This document shows, one piece after another, positions 9,442 through 17,726 of a stretch of 64,000 nt of DNA. The DNA is taken from NCBI RefSeq assembly GCF_900106695.1, contig NZ_FNMZ01000002.1:620001-684000 (forward strand), written 5' to 3'. Every line of letters begins with the position of its first letter. The first letter of the stretch is position 1. A model generated the notes under the pieces. That model was not told where the DNA came from. It saw nothing but the letters and a program-made list of their open reading frames with translations, and searched no databases. The stretch is from Albimonas donghaensis. Its GTDB lineage: Bacteria; Pseudomonadota; Alphaproteobacteria; Rhodobacterales; Rhodobacteraceae. The position numbers and the translations under genes are program-made.

Positions 9442-9481
9442 GCGAAGCGCCGGCCTCCGTTTCCGGGGGCCGGCGCTTCGC
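9442..9481. terminator. Bidirectional terminator after purEK
   Basis: A perfect 14 bp stem (9442-9455 with 9468-9481) with a 12-nt loop, followed by gtttc. It lies between purK (+) and the small convergent gene at 9537-9716 (-), and can serve both. Confidence 0.7.
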
Positions 9482-9536
9482 GTTTCAGGGTCGGGCGTCC
9501 GCAGGGTCGGGCGCGGGCTCCGCCCCGACCCGCCGG

Positions 9537-9716
9537 TCAGCCGCGGCGGGTCTCGCCGCAGGGCGCGCAATCGGAGGCGCCCAGCCGGGTGCGGAAGGCG
9601 TGACGCAGCGACCAGGCGGACGGGGCGCGGGGGGCCGGCGCCTCGCGATCGGCCTTGGGAGACGCCTCGGCGGCGCGGGTGGCGGTGAAAATGGTGGCGG
9701 CCATCACGGTGAACAT
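9537..9716 (-). CDS. Small cysteine-pair protein (59 aa), uncharacterised
   Basis: A short ORF supported by a textbook Shine-Dalgarno (AAGGAGG, 9725-9731) 8 nt before the ATG. It starts MFTVMAATIFTAT, continues with a proline/alanine-rich middle and an aromatic-basic segment (AWSLRHAFRTRLG), and ends with a CxxC pair in DCAPCGETRRG. The CxxC could bind metal or undergo redox chemistry, but a single pair in a 59-residue peptide is weak evidence. It ends 56 nt from the shared terminator. No family is recognised. Confidence 0.55.
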   Translation of the reverse strand: MFTVMAATIFTATRAAEASPKADREAPAPRAPSAWSLRHAFRTRLGASDCAPCGETRRG

Positions 9717-9906
9717 CTCGCGGCCCTCCTTGGGCGTGTCTGAGCGGTGCGTTTCGTCAGCGTCTACATGACGATCCGCGCGTCGGATTGCGACTCAGGA
9801 ATTCTCGCGATATGAAACTCAGGGTTACAGCTCAGCGCCCCCTGCGCCGCGCCTCGCGGACCGGCCGCCGCAAGCGCCCCTCCCCGCCCCTTCCGGAGGC
9901 CCGCCC

Positions 9907-10830
9907 GTGACCGCCCCGCGCCTCGCCCCGCTGCCCTCCCTCGCCGCCCTGCGCGCCTTCGAGGCCGCGTCCCGCACGCTCTCCTTCTCCGAGGCGGGGC
10001 GGGAGATGAACGTCTCCCACGCCGCCGTCGCCCAGAACGTGCGCCGGCTGGAGGACGAGCTCGGCCGCTCGCTGATCGTGCGGGCCGGGCGCGGGCTGGC
10101 GCTGACCGTGGACGGCGCCGCCCTGGCCCGCGGGCTGACCGAAGGCTTCGACGCCATCCGCAGCGCCCTCGACGCCTTCCGGGCCGACGACGCCTCGCGC
10201 CCGCTGCGCATCACCATGACTCCCAATTTCGCGGTCGGCTTCCTGATCCCCCGCCTCGGCACCTTCCGCGCCGAGCATCCGGAGATCGAGCTGGATCTCG
10301 ACCCCTCCGCCAGGATGGTCGAGCTGGGGCCCGGCGGCCCGGATCTCGCCATCCGCTACGGCGACGGCGACTGGCCGGGGCTGGAGACGCGCCTGCTGAT
10401 CGCCGCGCCCAAGGTCATCGTCGCCACGCCCGGTCTCGTGGCCGGGCGCCGGATCGAGCAGCCCGCCGACCTGCTGAGCCTGCCCTGGCTGCAGGAACAG
10501 GGGACCGAGGAGATCCGCGAATGGCTGACTTCGCGCGGGGTGACCGGGGCGCATGAGGCGGGGGGCGCGGCGATGCCGGGCTACATGCTCTATCCCGCGC
10601 TGCTGGAGGGGCAGGGGATCGCGCTGGCCGGCAAGGTCTTCGTGGAGGACGACATCGCCGCCGGACGACTGACCACGTTGTTCGAGGATGACGATCATCA
10701 GGGGCGGCTGGGCTACCACCTGGTGCGCCGCCCCGGCCCGCCCCGCCCGGCGCTGGCCGCCTTCATCCGCTGGCTGCGGCGCGAGGCCCCCGGCGCCGCC
10801 GACGCGCTGTCGCTGGTCGGCCGGACCTGA
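9907..10830 (+). CDS. LysR-family transcriptional regulator (GcvA-like)
   Basis: A 307-residue regulator with an N-terminal winged helix-turn-helix ([42 protein letters not shown] split over residues about 13-55) and a C-terminal periplasmic-binding-protein-like effector domain (from about residue 95, [17 protein letters not shown]). The sequence resembles the GcvA/AmpR group. Its ligand is unknown. Start is GTG, supported by GGAGG at 9895-9899, 7 nt upstream. The preceding gap (9717-9906) could hold its own operator, and no clear target gene sits beside it. Confidence 0.92.
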   Translation: MTAPRLAPLPSLAALRAFEAASRTLSFSEAGREMNVSHAAVAQNVRRLEDELGRSLIVRAGRGLALTVDGAALARGLTEGFDAIRSALDAFRADDASRPLRITMTPNFAVGFLIPRLGTFRAEHPEIELDLDPSARMVELGPGGPDLAIRYGDGDWPGLETRLLIAAPKVIVATPGLVAGRRIEQPADLLSLPWLQEQGTEEIREWLTSRGVTGAHEAGGAAMPGYMLYPALLEGQGIALAGKVFVEDDIAAGRLTTLFEDDDHQGRLGYHLVRRPGPPRPALAAFIRWLRREAPGAADALSLVGRT

Positions 10831-10960
10831 GCGCGCCCGGACGGGGGCAGGGCCGCCCCCGCCCTTGCCCCCGTCCCCGCCCTTGCCGCGCGGCCCGCGG
10901 GCGACTAGCTTCGCGCCCTCGATTCCCCCTTTGCCCCTCCACCCCGACCGGAGCCCGGAC

Positions 10961-11230
10961 ATGCTTGACGACGACGACAACGTTTCGACCACCACCGTCT
11001 CCGCAGGCCAGCTCCGCGCCATCGTCGAGCGCATCGAGCGGCTGGAGGAGGAGAAGAAGGAAGTCGCGGAGCAGATCAAGGAAGTCTACGCCGAGGCCAA
11101 GGGCAACGGTTTCGACGCCAAGATCCTCCGCAAGATCGTGGCCCTGCGCAAGAAGAAGCCCGAGGAGCGCTCCGAGGAGGAGGCGATCCTGGAGCTCTAC
11201 ATGAACGCGCTGGGCATGCTTCCGGGCTGA
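10961..11230 (+). CDS. gapR: GapR-type DNA-binding protein (DUF2312)
   Basis: An 89-residue protein matching the DUF2312 family: [50 protein letters not shown] and [14 protein letters not shown] in order. The Caulobacter member GapR forms a dimer/tetramer clamp on overtwisted DNA ahead of replication and transcription and stimulates topoisomerases. The ATG at 10961 was chosen because homology begins there; the frame upstream overlaps the LysR gene's 3' region and is not conserved-looking. It ends before a hairpin at 11274-11301. Confidence 0.9.
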   Translation: MLDDDDNVSTTTVSAGQLRAIVERIERLEEEKKEVAEQIKEVYAEAKGNGFDAKILRKIVALRKKKPEERSEEEAILELYMNALGMLPG

Positions 11231-11273
11231 ACCCCGCGCGCCGCGCCCGGCGGCCCGACCTTTCCGCGCGCCC

Positions 11274-11301
11274 GAACGCCCGGCCCCTGCGCCGGGCGTT
11301 C
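11274..11301 (+). terminator. Terminator after gapR
   Basis: A perfect 11 bp stem (11274-11284 with 11291-11301) with the 6-nt loop ccctgc, followed by cgcgtttcc, 44 nt after the gapR stop. Confidence 0.65.
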
Positions 11302-11571
11302 CGCGTTTCCGTGCGCGGGCGGCGGTGCGGAAGCGGTGGAGGAGCCGTTGCGGCGGCGGAGGCCGGCGCCAGCCGCGCCCGGCAGACAGCAGGACAAGCG
11401 GACAGCAGGACGAGCGGGGACGCGTCGCGGCGCAGGCGCCTCGACCATCGGCTGGCGCATAATACCCGTGCAGGCATACGGACTTAAGCGGTTTTTTTGA
11501 AGTTCGCGCAGATATTTTTCTGGACCGGACGGGCCATGGCGCGCATCGTTGCTTCACAGGTTCAACAACGT

Positions 11572-11660
11572 GAAAGGAGGTGGTCTGATGTCGAGTGAGA
11601 TATTGGAGCAGAAAGTCGGGTCGGCGTTCGAGGTTCGCGAATAGCGAGCAGCCTCCTTTC
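11572..11660 (+). promoter_or_regulatory. Candidate self-sequestering leader: SD paired with a perfect anti-SD
   Basis: GAAAGGAGG at 11572-11580 is an optimal Shine-Dalgarno for the 18-codon ORF at 11588. CCTCCTTTC at 11652-11660, just beyond that ORF's stop, is its exact complement (9 bp, plus one possible G-U). Folding would hide the ribosome site, and translation of the short ORF would keep it open. The same CCUCC element could pair with other mRNAs or the ribosome site of other genes. The pairing is seen; the function is inferred. Confidence 0.4.
11588..11644 (+). CDS. Candidate 18-residue leader peptide
   Basis: ATG at 11588 opens an 18-codon frame (MSSEILEQKVGSAFEVRE) ended by TAG at 11642-11644, with the best Shine-Dalgarno of the region 7 nt upstream. 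The codon use (agt, ata, ttg, cag aaa gtc) is less GC-biased than neighbouring genes, and an AT-richer stretch (gcggtttttttgaag, gatatttttctgg at 11488-11522) that could hold a promoter precedes it. A hairpin at 11720-11743 follows. It may be a true small protein or only a regulatory leader. Confidence 0.4.
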   Translation: MSSEILEQKVGSAFEVRE

Positions 11661-11719
11661 CGATGGCCCGGGCGCCGGGGTTTCAGACCCCGCCCGCTTT
11701 CAGGTTCCAAGGCTCACGG

Positions 11720-11743
11720 GGACCGCGGCTCACGCCGCGGTCC
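11720..11743 (+). terminator. Hairpin after the small leader ORF
   Basis: A perfect 10 bp stem (11720-11729 with 11734-11743) with the tetraloop tcac, followed by ttgccgtttc. It would end a short transcript of roughly 250 nt that includes the 18-codon ORF. No gene is seen from here to 12088. Confidence 0.5.
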
Positions 11744-11806
11744 TTGCCGTTTCAGGACCGGTTTTCCGGCGGCGGACCGCTTCGCGCCGACGCGCCGCGG
11801 CCCCCC

Positions 11807-11854
11807 GCCCCTGCCTCCCGTCGCCCCTGCCTCCCGTCGCCCCTGTCTTCCGTC
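11807..11854. repeat. Three tandem 16-nt units in intergenic DNA
   Basis: The unit gcccctgcctcccgtc occurs twice exactly (11807-11822, 11823-11838) and a third time with two changes (11839-11854). It lies in the pyrimidine-rich gap before arfB. No function is apparent. Confidence 0.6.
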
Positions 11855-11928
11855 AGCCCCGCCCCCGGTCCTCATCGCCCCCTCTCCCCCGGCGCCCTCC
11901 TCCCGCGCCGCCCGAACCGTCCTCTCCC

Positions 11929-11975
11929 CGCCGCGCGGGCGCCCCGGCGCAGCCCTCGCGCCGGTCGACGCGCGG
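11929..11975. repeat. Intergenic block similar to 22989-23035
   Basis: About 38 of 45 positions match the block at 22989-23035 when aligned without gaps; the conserved ends are ccgcgcgggcgccc and ggtcgacgcgcgg. Both copies lie in gene-free, GC-rich gaps a little upstream of a plus-strand gene (arfB and the TSUP gene). The composition bias makes chance similarity more likely than usual. Confidence 0.35.
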
Positions 11976-12088
11976 CCCGGCGCCCGCCCGCGCCGCCCCG
12001 CGGACTTGTTCCGGAGGCCCGGTCCGGTGCAGGTTGCGCCCAAACCCGAACCCGCATCCCGCCCCCGAACCGGACCCGAGCCCCCGCC

Positions 12089-12511
12089 ATGCTCCGCGTG
12101 ACCGACGCCGTCTCCATCGCCGACTGGGAGCTGACCGAGAGCTTCACCCGCGCCTCCGGGCCGGGGGGGCAGAACGTCAACAAGGTCTCCACCGCCGTCG
12201 AACTGCGGTTCGAGGCCGCCCGCTCCCCCAACCTGCCCGATGACGCCAAGGCCCGCCTGCGCCGGCTCGCCGGACGCCGCTGGACAGAGGAGGGCGCGCT
12301 CATCATCCGCGCCGAGGCCCACCGCTCCCAGTCCCGCAACCGCGAGGACGCCCGCGAACGCCTGGCCGAGCTGATCCGCAAGGCGCTGGAACGCCCCCGG
12401 CGGCGCATCGCCACCAAGCCCACGCTGGGTTCCAAGCGCCGCCGCCTCGCCGCCAAGACCCAGCGCGGAGAGGTCAAGGCCCTGCGCCAGTCCCCCGCCC
12501 GCGACGACTGA
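12089..12511 (+). CDS. arfB: Alternative ribosome-rescue factor B
   Basis: ArfB hydrolyses peptidyl-tRNA on ribosomes stalled at mRNA ends. The 140-residue protein has the release-factor catalytic domain with GPGGQNVNK (GGQ at residues 26-28) and a long basic C-terminal tail (KPTLGSKRRRLAAKTQRGEVK) that enters the empty mRNA channel, which distinguishes it from RF1/RF2. No Shine-Dalgarno is visible before the ATG; the start was set where homology to the family begins. Upstream 11744-12088 holds only repeats and no recognisable gene. Confidence 0.95.
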   Translation: MLRVTDAVSIADWELTESFTRASGPGGQNVNKVSTAVELRFEAARSPNLPDDAKARLRRLAGRRWTEEGALIIRAEAHRSQSRNREDARERLAELIRKALERPRRRIATKPTLGSKRRRLAAKTQRGEVKALRQSPARDD

Positions 12512-12685
12512 GCCGCCCGCCCGCCGGCGCCGCGACCGGCGCCGCGACCGGGGCCGCGTTCGGGGCCGCGGCCATAACAGCGCGCCCACCGGTTTTGACG
12601 CCGCCCGCGATTGACGCGCCCCCGGTTCCGGCGGAATTTCGCGACCGTCGATCCACGTCGGATCGCCTGGCGGAGGACGCATCGC

Positions 12686-14101
12686 GTGCAGCTCGTGCTG
12701 CGCATGAACGGGCTGGTGGCGGTGCTGGTGGGCGCGATCATGCTGATCCCCGCCGCAGCCGACGCGACCCATGCCCGGCCTTTCCTTCTGTCGGCCTTCC
12801 TCGCCATCACCCTCGGCGCCCTCGTCGCCGTCGCCGCCCGGCGCCCCGACTACCGCAGCTTCCGCGCCCGGCACGCCTTCCCGATGACCACCTTCGCCTG
12901 GCTCACCGCCGGGACCCTCGCCGCCCTGCCCCTGCATCTCGCCGGGCTCGACATCCACGACGCCTTCTTCGAGGCCATGTCCGGCCTGACCACCACCGGC
13001 TCCACCGTGATGACCGGACTGGACCGGACCGCGCCGGGCCTGCTGATCTGGCGGGCGATGCTGCAATGGATCGGCGGCATCGGCATCATCGTCACCGGCA
13101 TCGCCGTGCTGCCCATGCTGCGGGTCGGCGGCATGCAGCTGTTCCGGACCGAAAGCTCGGACACCGCGGACAAGGAGCTCGGCTCCGCCGCCCGCTTCGC
13201 CGGCGCGACCCTGTGGGTCTACGCGGCGCTCACCCTCGCCTGCGCCCTGACCTACGAGATCGGCGGCATGGCCCCCTTCGACGCCGTCCTGCACGCCATG
13301 ACCACGGTGTCCACGGGCGGGTTCTCGACCTACGACGCCTCGCTCGGCCATTTCGACGACCGCTTCATCATGGGGACGGCGACGGTGTTCATGCTGTCGG
13401 GCTCGATCCCTTTCGTGTGGTATCTGCGGGTCTGGAACAAGGGCGCCTGGCGGTCCGAGCAGGTGGCGATCTACCTCGCCTCGCTGGCCGCGATCATCCT
13501 CGGGATGGCCGCCTGGCTGGCGCTGGCGGGGCTGGCGGAACCGCTCGACGCGCTGCTGCGGGCGGCGTTCAACGTGGTCTCGGTGGTCACCACCACCGGC
13601 TTCGCGACCGAGGACTACACCGCCTGGGGCGCGGGGCCGGTGGTGGTGTTCCTGATCGTGACGGTGTTCGGCGGCTGCACCGGCTCGACCTCCGGCGGGC
13701 TCAAGGCGATGCGGCTGATCCTGACCGCCAAGGCCATCTTCGCCGACCTGCGCCGAACGCTGAGCCCCAGCGCCGTGGTCCCGATCCGCTATGAGGGGCG
13801 GGCCGTGGGCGACGCCACGCTGATCTCCGTCGTCGCCTTCTGCACCCTGTTCCTGATCACCTTCGCGGTGGTCGCGGGCCTGCTGGGCCTGCTGGGGCTG
13901 GACCTGCTGACCGCGGTCAGCGGGGCGGCCACGGCGTTGGCCAATGTCGGGCCCGGCGTGGGCGACGTGATCGGGCCGTCGGGCAATTTCGCGCCGCTGC
14001 CCGCGGCGGCGAAATGGGTTCTGGCCTTCGCCATGCTGCTGGGACGGCTGGAGATCCTGACCGCCCTGATCCTGCTGACCCCGGGCTTCTGGCGGCGCTG
14101 A
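12686..14101 (+). CDS. trkH: TrkH-family potassium uptake protein
   Basis: TrkH/KtrB-type integral membrane K+ channel subunit, gated by cytosolic TrkA. The 471-residue product shows four selectivity-loop repeats: TGSTVM, STGGFSTY, TTTGFATEDY and ALANVGPGV, and the intramembrane gate-like segment FGGCTGSTSGGLKAMR. Around eight to ten membrane spans are present. The frame is open from 12611 (TTG), but GTG at 12686 has GGAGGA (12672-12677) 8 nt upstream and gives a family-like length, so it was chosen. No trkA is in the window. The stop is followed by a non-coding 493 bp stretch. Confidence 0.93.
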   Translation: MQLVLRMNGLVAVLVGAIMLIPAAADATHARPFLLSAFLAITLGALVAVAARRPDYRSFRARHAFPMTTFAWLTAGTLAALPLHLAGLDIHDAFFEAMSGLTTTGSTVMTGLDRTAPGLLIWRAMLQWIGGIGIIVTGIAVLPMLRVGGMQLFRTESSDTADKELGSAARFAGATLWVYAALTLACALTYEIGGMAPFDAVLHAMTTVSTGGFSTYDASLGHFDDRFIMGTATVFMLSGSIPFVWYLRVWNKGAWRSEQVAIYLASLAAIILGMAAWLALAGLAEPLDALLRAAFNVVSVVTTTGFATEDYTAWGAGPVVVFLIVTVFGGCTGSTSGGLKAMRLILTAKAIFADLRRTLSPSAVVPIRYEGRAVGDATLISVVAFCTLFLITFAVVAGLLGLLGLDLLTAVSGAATALANVGPGVGDVIGPSGNFAPLPAAAKWVLAFAMLLGRLEILTALILLTPGFWRR

Positions 14102-14379
14102 GCGCGGGCCGGACGCCGCGGCGGCGTCGGAGCGCGCCGCGCTTCGGCGGCCGCTGGCCAACGAGGGCCGGCCTCCCGCGGCTTCGGCGGAGGCTCCCCA
14201 CCCTCCCCCCGGGAACTCCCGGGGGGATCCGGAGCCGCGCCGCCATCCCCCGCCCCGTCGGCGCGCGGGGAGAAACGCGGAACGGCCTTTCCCGCAAGCC
14301 CGGGCGGTCAGTCCCGGCGCCTGCTGGATCGGATCGAGATTGAATCTCTCGCGCGAGGCTAAATCTCTCGGGCTCGGCG

Positions 14380-14530
14380 GTCCAGTCGCGCGTCGCCTGG
14401 ACGCGCCGATGCTCGATGCCGCGCTTCCGGCGGACGTGGCCGAAGATGCGCGATATGCTCAAGGCCTCGCACGCGCAGGCCGCAACGGCTGCGGACCGCG
14501 CCGCGAGGATCTTTCGATCGAAATGTCGGG
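14380..14530 (-). pseudogene. Eroded IS481-like transposase scrap
   Basis: The block 14408-14455 matches 24838-24885 at about 40 of 48 positions. On the minus strand it reads RIFGHVRRKRGIEHR, parallel to RISGRVRQEHGIDHR in the larger transposase remnant at 24720-25182. No intact reading frame remains. The rest of 14102-14594 contains a GC-rich hairpin-prone tract (about 14203-14231) and nothing recognisable as a gene. Confidence 0.35.
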
Positions 14531-14594
14531 AAAACGTGGGAGCAACCCGCTCCCCTTCCGGAATCGACATCTGATTTCATCGTCCGGGGGGGCT

Positions 14595-14671
14595 TGGTAG
14601 CGGAGGAGGGACTTGAACCCCCGACACGCGGATTATGATTCCGCTGCTCTAACCAACTGAGCTACTCCGCC
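14595..14671 (-). tRNA. tRNA-Met (CAT), elongator type
   Basis: On the minus strand a full cloverleaf can be drawn: acceptor stem GGCGGAG/CTCCGCT, D-arm GCTCAGTTGGTTAGAGC, anticodon arm GCGGA-ATCATAA-TCCGC with anticodon CAT, variable GTGTC, T-arm with GGTTCAAGTCC, discriminator A and encoded CCA (14595-14597). The first acceptor pair G-C (not the C-A mismatch of initiators) argues for the elongator; an isoleucine CAT tRNA modified with lysidine is the alternative. Confidence 0.95.
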
Positions 14672-14784
14672 GAGCCGCGCGCCTGATACGAAAAGCCGGA
14701 GGGCCCGTCAAGGCGACCCGACGCGGAAAACGCGTCGGGGCCTGAATGACCTGGCGGCCCGCAGAGCCGCCGCGGCCGGCGAGG

Positions 14785-15558
14785 TCAGTCGAAAGACCGG
14801 CGCAGATCCGCCGCGGCCTTCATCAGAAGCGTGGAATCCGAGCCCACGGCGACCATATCCGCGCCGTAGTCCATGTAGCGCTTCGCCACCGTCGCGTCGA
14901 AGGACAGCGTCGAGACGGGTTTGCCGCAGGCGTGGATGCGGGCGATCGCGGACTGGATGACCTCCTCCACCTCCGGCGCCGTGGAGCGCCCGGTGAAGCC
15001 CATCGAGGCCGACAGGTCCGAGGGCCCGATGAAGATCGCGTCGACGCCGGGCACGGCGCAGATCGCCTCGATGTTCTCCACGGCCAGCGCGGTTTCGACC
15101 TGCGGGATGATGCAGATCTCGGGGTTGGCGGCGGTCAGGTAGTCGCGGATCCGGCCGTAGCGCGCGGCCCGCACCGCGCCGGCGGCGCCGCGGATGCCCT
15201 GCGGCGGGTAGAGGCAGGCGGCGACCGCGGCCTCGGCCTGCTCGGGCGTGTCGACCATGGGGATGATCAGGGTCTGGGCGCCCGAATCCAGCATCTGCTT
15301 GATCACCCAGGCCTCGTTCACCGGCGGACGCGCGACGATGGAGGTCGAGCCGAGCTCGGCGGCGGCGAGCTGGCGGCGCACCAGGTCCTGGTCCAGCGGC
15401 GCATGTTCGCCGTCGACGCACACGAAGTCGAAGCCGGCGTCGGCGCAGATCTCGGTGGCGGGCTCGGAGCCCAGCGCCAGCCACAGGCCGGTCAGCTTGC
15501 GCCTGCGCGCCAGCAGGTCGGCCTTGAGGCGGTTCACGGGCACGGAGAATTCGGGCAT
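14785..15558 (-). CDS. HpcH/HpaI-family aldolase (4-hydroxy-2-oxoheptanedioate aldolase type)
   Basis: A 257-residue class II pyruvate aldolase, which cleaves or forms 2-keto-4-hydroxy acids with a divalent metal. Visible family signatures are GLWLALGSE, DFVCVDGEHAPLD (acidic/His active-site segment), the glycine-rich YPPQGIRG, IIPQVETALAVENIEAI (metal-binding Glu) and DAIFIGPSDLSASMG (metal-binding Asp). The natural substrate cannot be told from sequence. It is divergent from phnC, with a 255 bp shared upstream region carrying a candidate Pho box. Confidence 0.93.
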   Translation of the reverse strand: MPEFSVPVNRLKADLLARRRKLTGLWLALGSEPATEICADAGFDFVCVDGEHAPLDQDLVRRQLAAAELGSTSIVARPPVNEAWVIKQMLDSGAQTLIIPMVDTPEQAEAAVAACLYPPQGIRGAAGAVRAARYGRIRDYLTAANPEICIIPQVETALAVENIEAICAVPGVDAIFIGPSDLSASMGFTGRSTAPEVEEVIQSAIARIHACGKPVSTLSFDATVAKRYMDYGADMVAVGSDSTLLMKAAADLRRSFD

Positions 15559-15732
15559 GGAGTGGGTCCTCGGGCCGGGGGCGCGCAGGCGGACCCGCGC
15601 GCCGCGCCGCCTTGGAACCGGCGGCTTCCGGGCACATGCTTAGCCGCTGGCGGACGCCTCGAAAAGCCGCGGCCCGCGGATCCGGGCCCGCAGGCCGACG
15701 CCGCCGGCCCGGCGGGCGGCGCCCCCCCGCGC

Positions 15733-15750
15733 CCGTCACAAAACTGAATC
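15733..15750 (+). promoter_or_regulatory. Candidate Pho box upstream of phnC
   Basis: CCGTCACAAAACTGAATC matches the PhoB consensus of two CTGTCAT-like heptamers spaced by four A/T bases: 5/7 in the first half, AAAA spacer, CTG conserved in the second. It lies 64 bp before the phnC start. PhoB control of phosphonate operons is established in several proteobacteria; here it is inferred from one partial match. Confidence 0.4.
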
Positions 15751-15813
15751 CCTAACGTCGAACGACTGTCGCGCAGCGCGTCTACACCCGGCCCCGTCGC
15801 ACGGGAGCCGTTC

Positions 15814-16647
15814 ATGCTGTTGAAAATCGAGTCGCTGACCAAGACCTTCGGGGCCGCCACCGCCGTGGACCGGGCCGACATACTGGTCGACAAGCCGGCG
15901 ATGATCGGGGTCATCGGACGCTCCGGCGCCGGCAAGTCCACCCTGCTGCGCATGATCAACCGGCTGACCGACGCGTCCTCCGGGCGCATCCTGGTCGAGG
16001 GGCGGGACGTGCTGACGCTCAAGGGCGCGGCGCTGCGGGCCTGGCGGCGCGACTGCGCGATGATCTTCCAGCAGTTCAACCTGGTGCCGCGGCTCGACGT
16101 GGTGACCAACGTCATGCTGGGCCGGCTGAACGGGCATTCGGCGCTGGCCTCGGCCTTCAACGTGTTCGGCGAGGCCGATATCCGCGCCGCGCTCGGCCAT
16201 CTGGAGCGGCTGGGGATCGAGGGCCACGCCCTGAAGCGCGCCGAGGCGCTGTCGGGCGGCCAGCAGCAGCGCGTCGCCATCGCCCGCGCCCTGATGCAGA
16301 ACCCGAAATTCGTGCTGGCCGACGAGCCCATCGCCTCGCTCGACCCGATGAACGCGCAGGTGGTCATGGACGCCTTGCGGCGCATCCACGAGGAGGACGG
16401 CCTGACCGTCATCTGCAACCTCCACACGCTCGACACCGCGCGCCGCTATTGCGACCGGGTGATCGGGATGCGCGCCGGGCGGATCGTCTTCGACGGGCCG
16501 TCCGAGCTGCTGACCGAGGCCATGGCCCGGGAGATCTACGGCGCCGGCGCCGAGTTCTCCGAGGCCTCCACCTCCACCTCCATCGGCGCGCTGGCGCCCG
16601 ACGCGGCGCTGGCGCGCGCCGCGTCGGGGGTCTCCGCCGTCGGTTGA
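15814..16647 (+). CDS. phnC: Phosphonate ABC transporter, ATP-binding protein
   Basis: PhnC is the ATPase of the PhnCDE importer. The 277-residue protein has Walker [12 protein letters not shown]-loop [12 protein letters not shown], the signature [15 protein letters not shown], Walker [14 protein letters not shown] and the switch histidine in CNLHTLD. A GGGAG site precedes the ATG. It opens the phosphonate operon; phnD follows after 77 nt. The C-terminal about 35 residues ([19 protein letters not shown]) extend past the usual end and look disordered. Confidence 0.95.
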   Translation: MLLKIESLTKTFGAATAVDRADILVDKPAMIGVIGRSGAGKSTLLRMINRLTDASSGRILVEGRDVLTLKGAALRAWRRDCAMIFQQFNLVPRLDVVTNVMLGRLNGHSALASAFNVFGEADIRAALGHLERLGIEGHALKRAEALSGGQQQRVAIARALMQNPKFVLADEPIASLDPMNAQVVMDALRRIHEEDGLTVICNLHTLDTARRYCDRVIGMRAGRIVFDGPSELLTEAMAREIYGAGAEFSEASTSTSIGALAPDAALARAASGVSAVG

Positions 16648-16724
16648 GGCGCCTCGCGCCTCGATCCGCGTATCCGACGCTTTCGTTTCCGAAGACCGAC
16701 CTTCCTTCACGGAGAGATCCCCCG

Positions 16725-17633
16725 ATGAAATCCCTGGTTCTTGCCGCCGCCGCGGCCGTCGCCGTCGCCGCTCCCGCCTCCTTCGCCTCGGCGCAGGAGA
16801 TCACCGAGTTCCGCATCGGCCTGCTGGGCGGCGAGAACGCCTCCGACCGCATGCGCTCCAACGAGTGCCTGCGCGAGAAGACCGAGGCCCTGCTGGGCGT
16901 GCCCACCAAGCTGTTCGCCCCGGCCGACTACAACGGAGTCATCGAGGGCCTGCTGGGCGGCAACCTCGACATGGCGTGGCTGGGCGCCTCGGGCTACGCC
17001 AAGGTCTACATGAGCGACCCCGAAGCGGTCGAGCCGGTGCTGGTCAAGGTCAACGTGGACGGCTCCTACGGCTACCACTCCATCGGCTTCGCGCGGGCCG
17101 ATGCGGGCATCGCCTCGCTCGACGACATGAAGGGCAAGACCTTCGGCTTCGGCGATCCGAACTCGACCTCGGGCTACCTGATCCCCTCCATCGAGATCCC
17201 CCAGGGCGGCAAGTCCATGGTCCCGGGCGAGTTCTTCGGCGACGTGGTGTTCACCGGCGGCCATGAGCAGACCATCGTCGCGGTCTACAACGGCGACATC
17301 GAGGCCGGCGTGACCTGGGCCGACGGCCTGGGCGAGTGGGAGGACGGCTACAACTCCGGCGCCCTGCGCAAGGCGGTGGACGCGGGTCTCGTGGACATGT
17401 CGGAGCTGGTCGAGATCTGGCGCTCGAAGCCGATCCCCGAGGGCCCGATCGTGCTGGCCACCAACCTGCCCGAGAAGGTGAAGCTGCAGATGACCGCCCT
17501 GATGGCGACCCTGCCGACCGTCGACCCCGAGTGCGCCTATGGCGTGATCGCCGGCGACGCGCAGGGCTTCATGCCGATCGGCCACGACGCCTACACCTCC
17601 ATCGTCGACGCCCGCAAGGCGAAGTCCGAGTGA
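16725..17633 (+). CDS. phnD: Phosphonate ABC transporter, periplasmic binding protein
   Basis: PhnD captures alkylphosphonates such as 2-aminoethylphosphonate in the periplasm. The 302-residue protein starts with a signal peptide (MKSLVLAAAAAVAVAAPASFASA), then the family segments FRIGLLGGENASDRM, FAPADYNGVIEGLLGG, DMAWLGASGYAK, GKTFGFGDPNSTSGYLIP and EAGVTWADG. The GDPNSTSG loop corresponds to the phosphonate-oxygen-binding helix. The start was set at the ATG following GGAGAG. A terminator-like hairpin separates it from phnE, which fits the usual excess of binding protein over permease. Confidence 0.95.
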   Translation: MKSLVLAAAAAVAVAAPASFASAQEITEFRIGLLGGENASDRMRSNECLREKTEALLGVPTKLFAPADYNGVIEGLLGGNLDMAWLGASGYAKVYMSDPEAVEPVLVKVNVDGSYGYHSIGFARADAGIASLDDMKGKTFGFGDPNSTSGYLIPSIEIPQGGKSMVPGEFFGDVVFTGGHEQTIVAVYNGDIEAGVTWADGLGEWEDGYNSGALRKAVDAGLVDMSELVEIWRSKPIPEGPIVLATNLPEKVKLQMTALMATLPTVDPECAYGVIAGDAQGFMPIGHDAYTSIVDARKAKSE

Positions 17634-17659
17634 TCCGCGCCCCGCGTTGATCGAACCCA

Positions 17660-17686
17660 GAGGCCCCGGACCGGTTCCGGGGCCTC
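17660..17686 (+). terminator. Intra-operon hairpin between phnD and phnE
   Basis: A perfect 11 bp stem (17660-17670 with 17676-17686) with a 5-nt loop, immediately followed by tttcc. It lies 26 nt after phnD and 40 nt before phnE, so it may act as a partial terminator or mRNA stabiliser that lowers permease expression. Confidence 0.65.
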
Positions 17687-17726
17687 TTTCCATGCGCTCC
17701 CCCTGTATCCGAACCCGAGGCCCTCG

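Noticed and set aside
14203-14231. Hairpin-prone C/G tract after trkH as a terminator
   Set aside because: It lies about 100 bp past the stop, without a T run, and consists of simple C and G runs; pairing is not specific enough to call.
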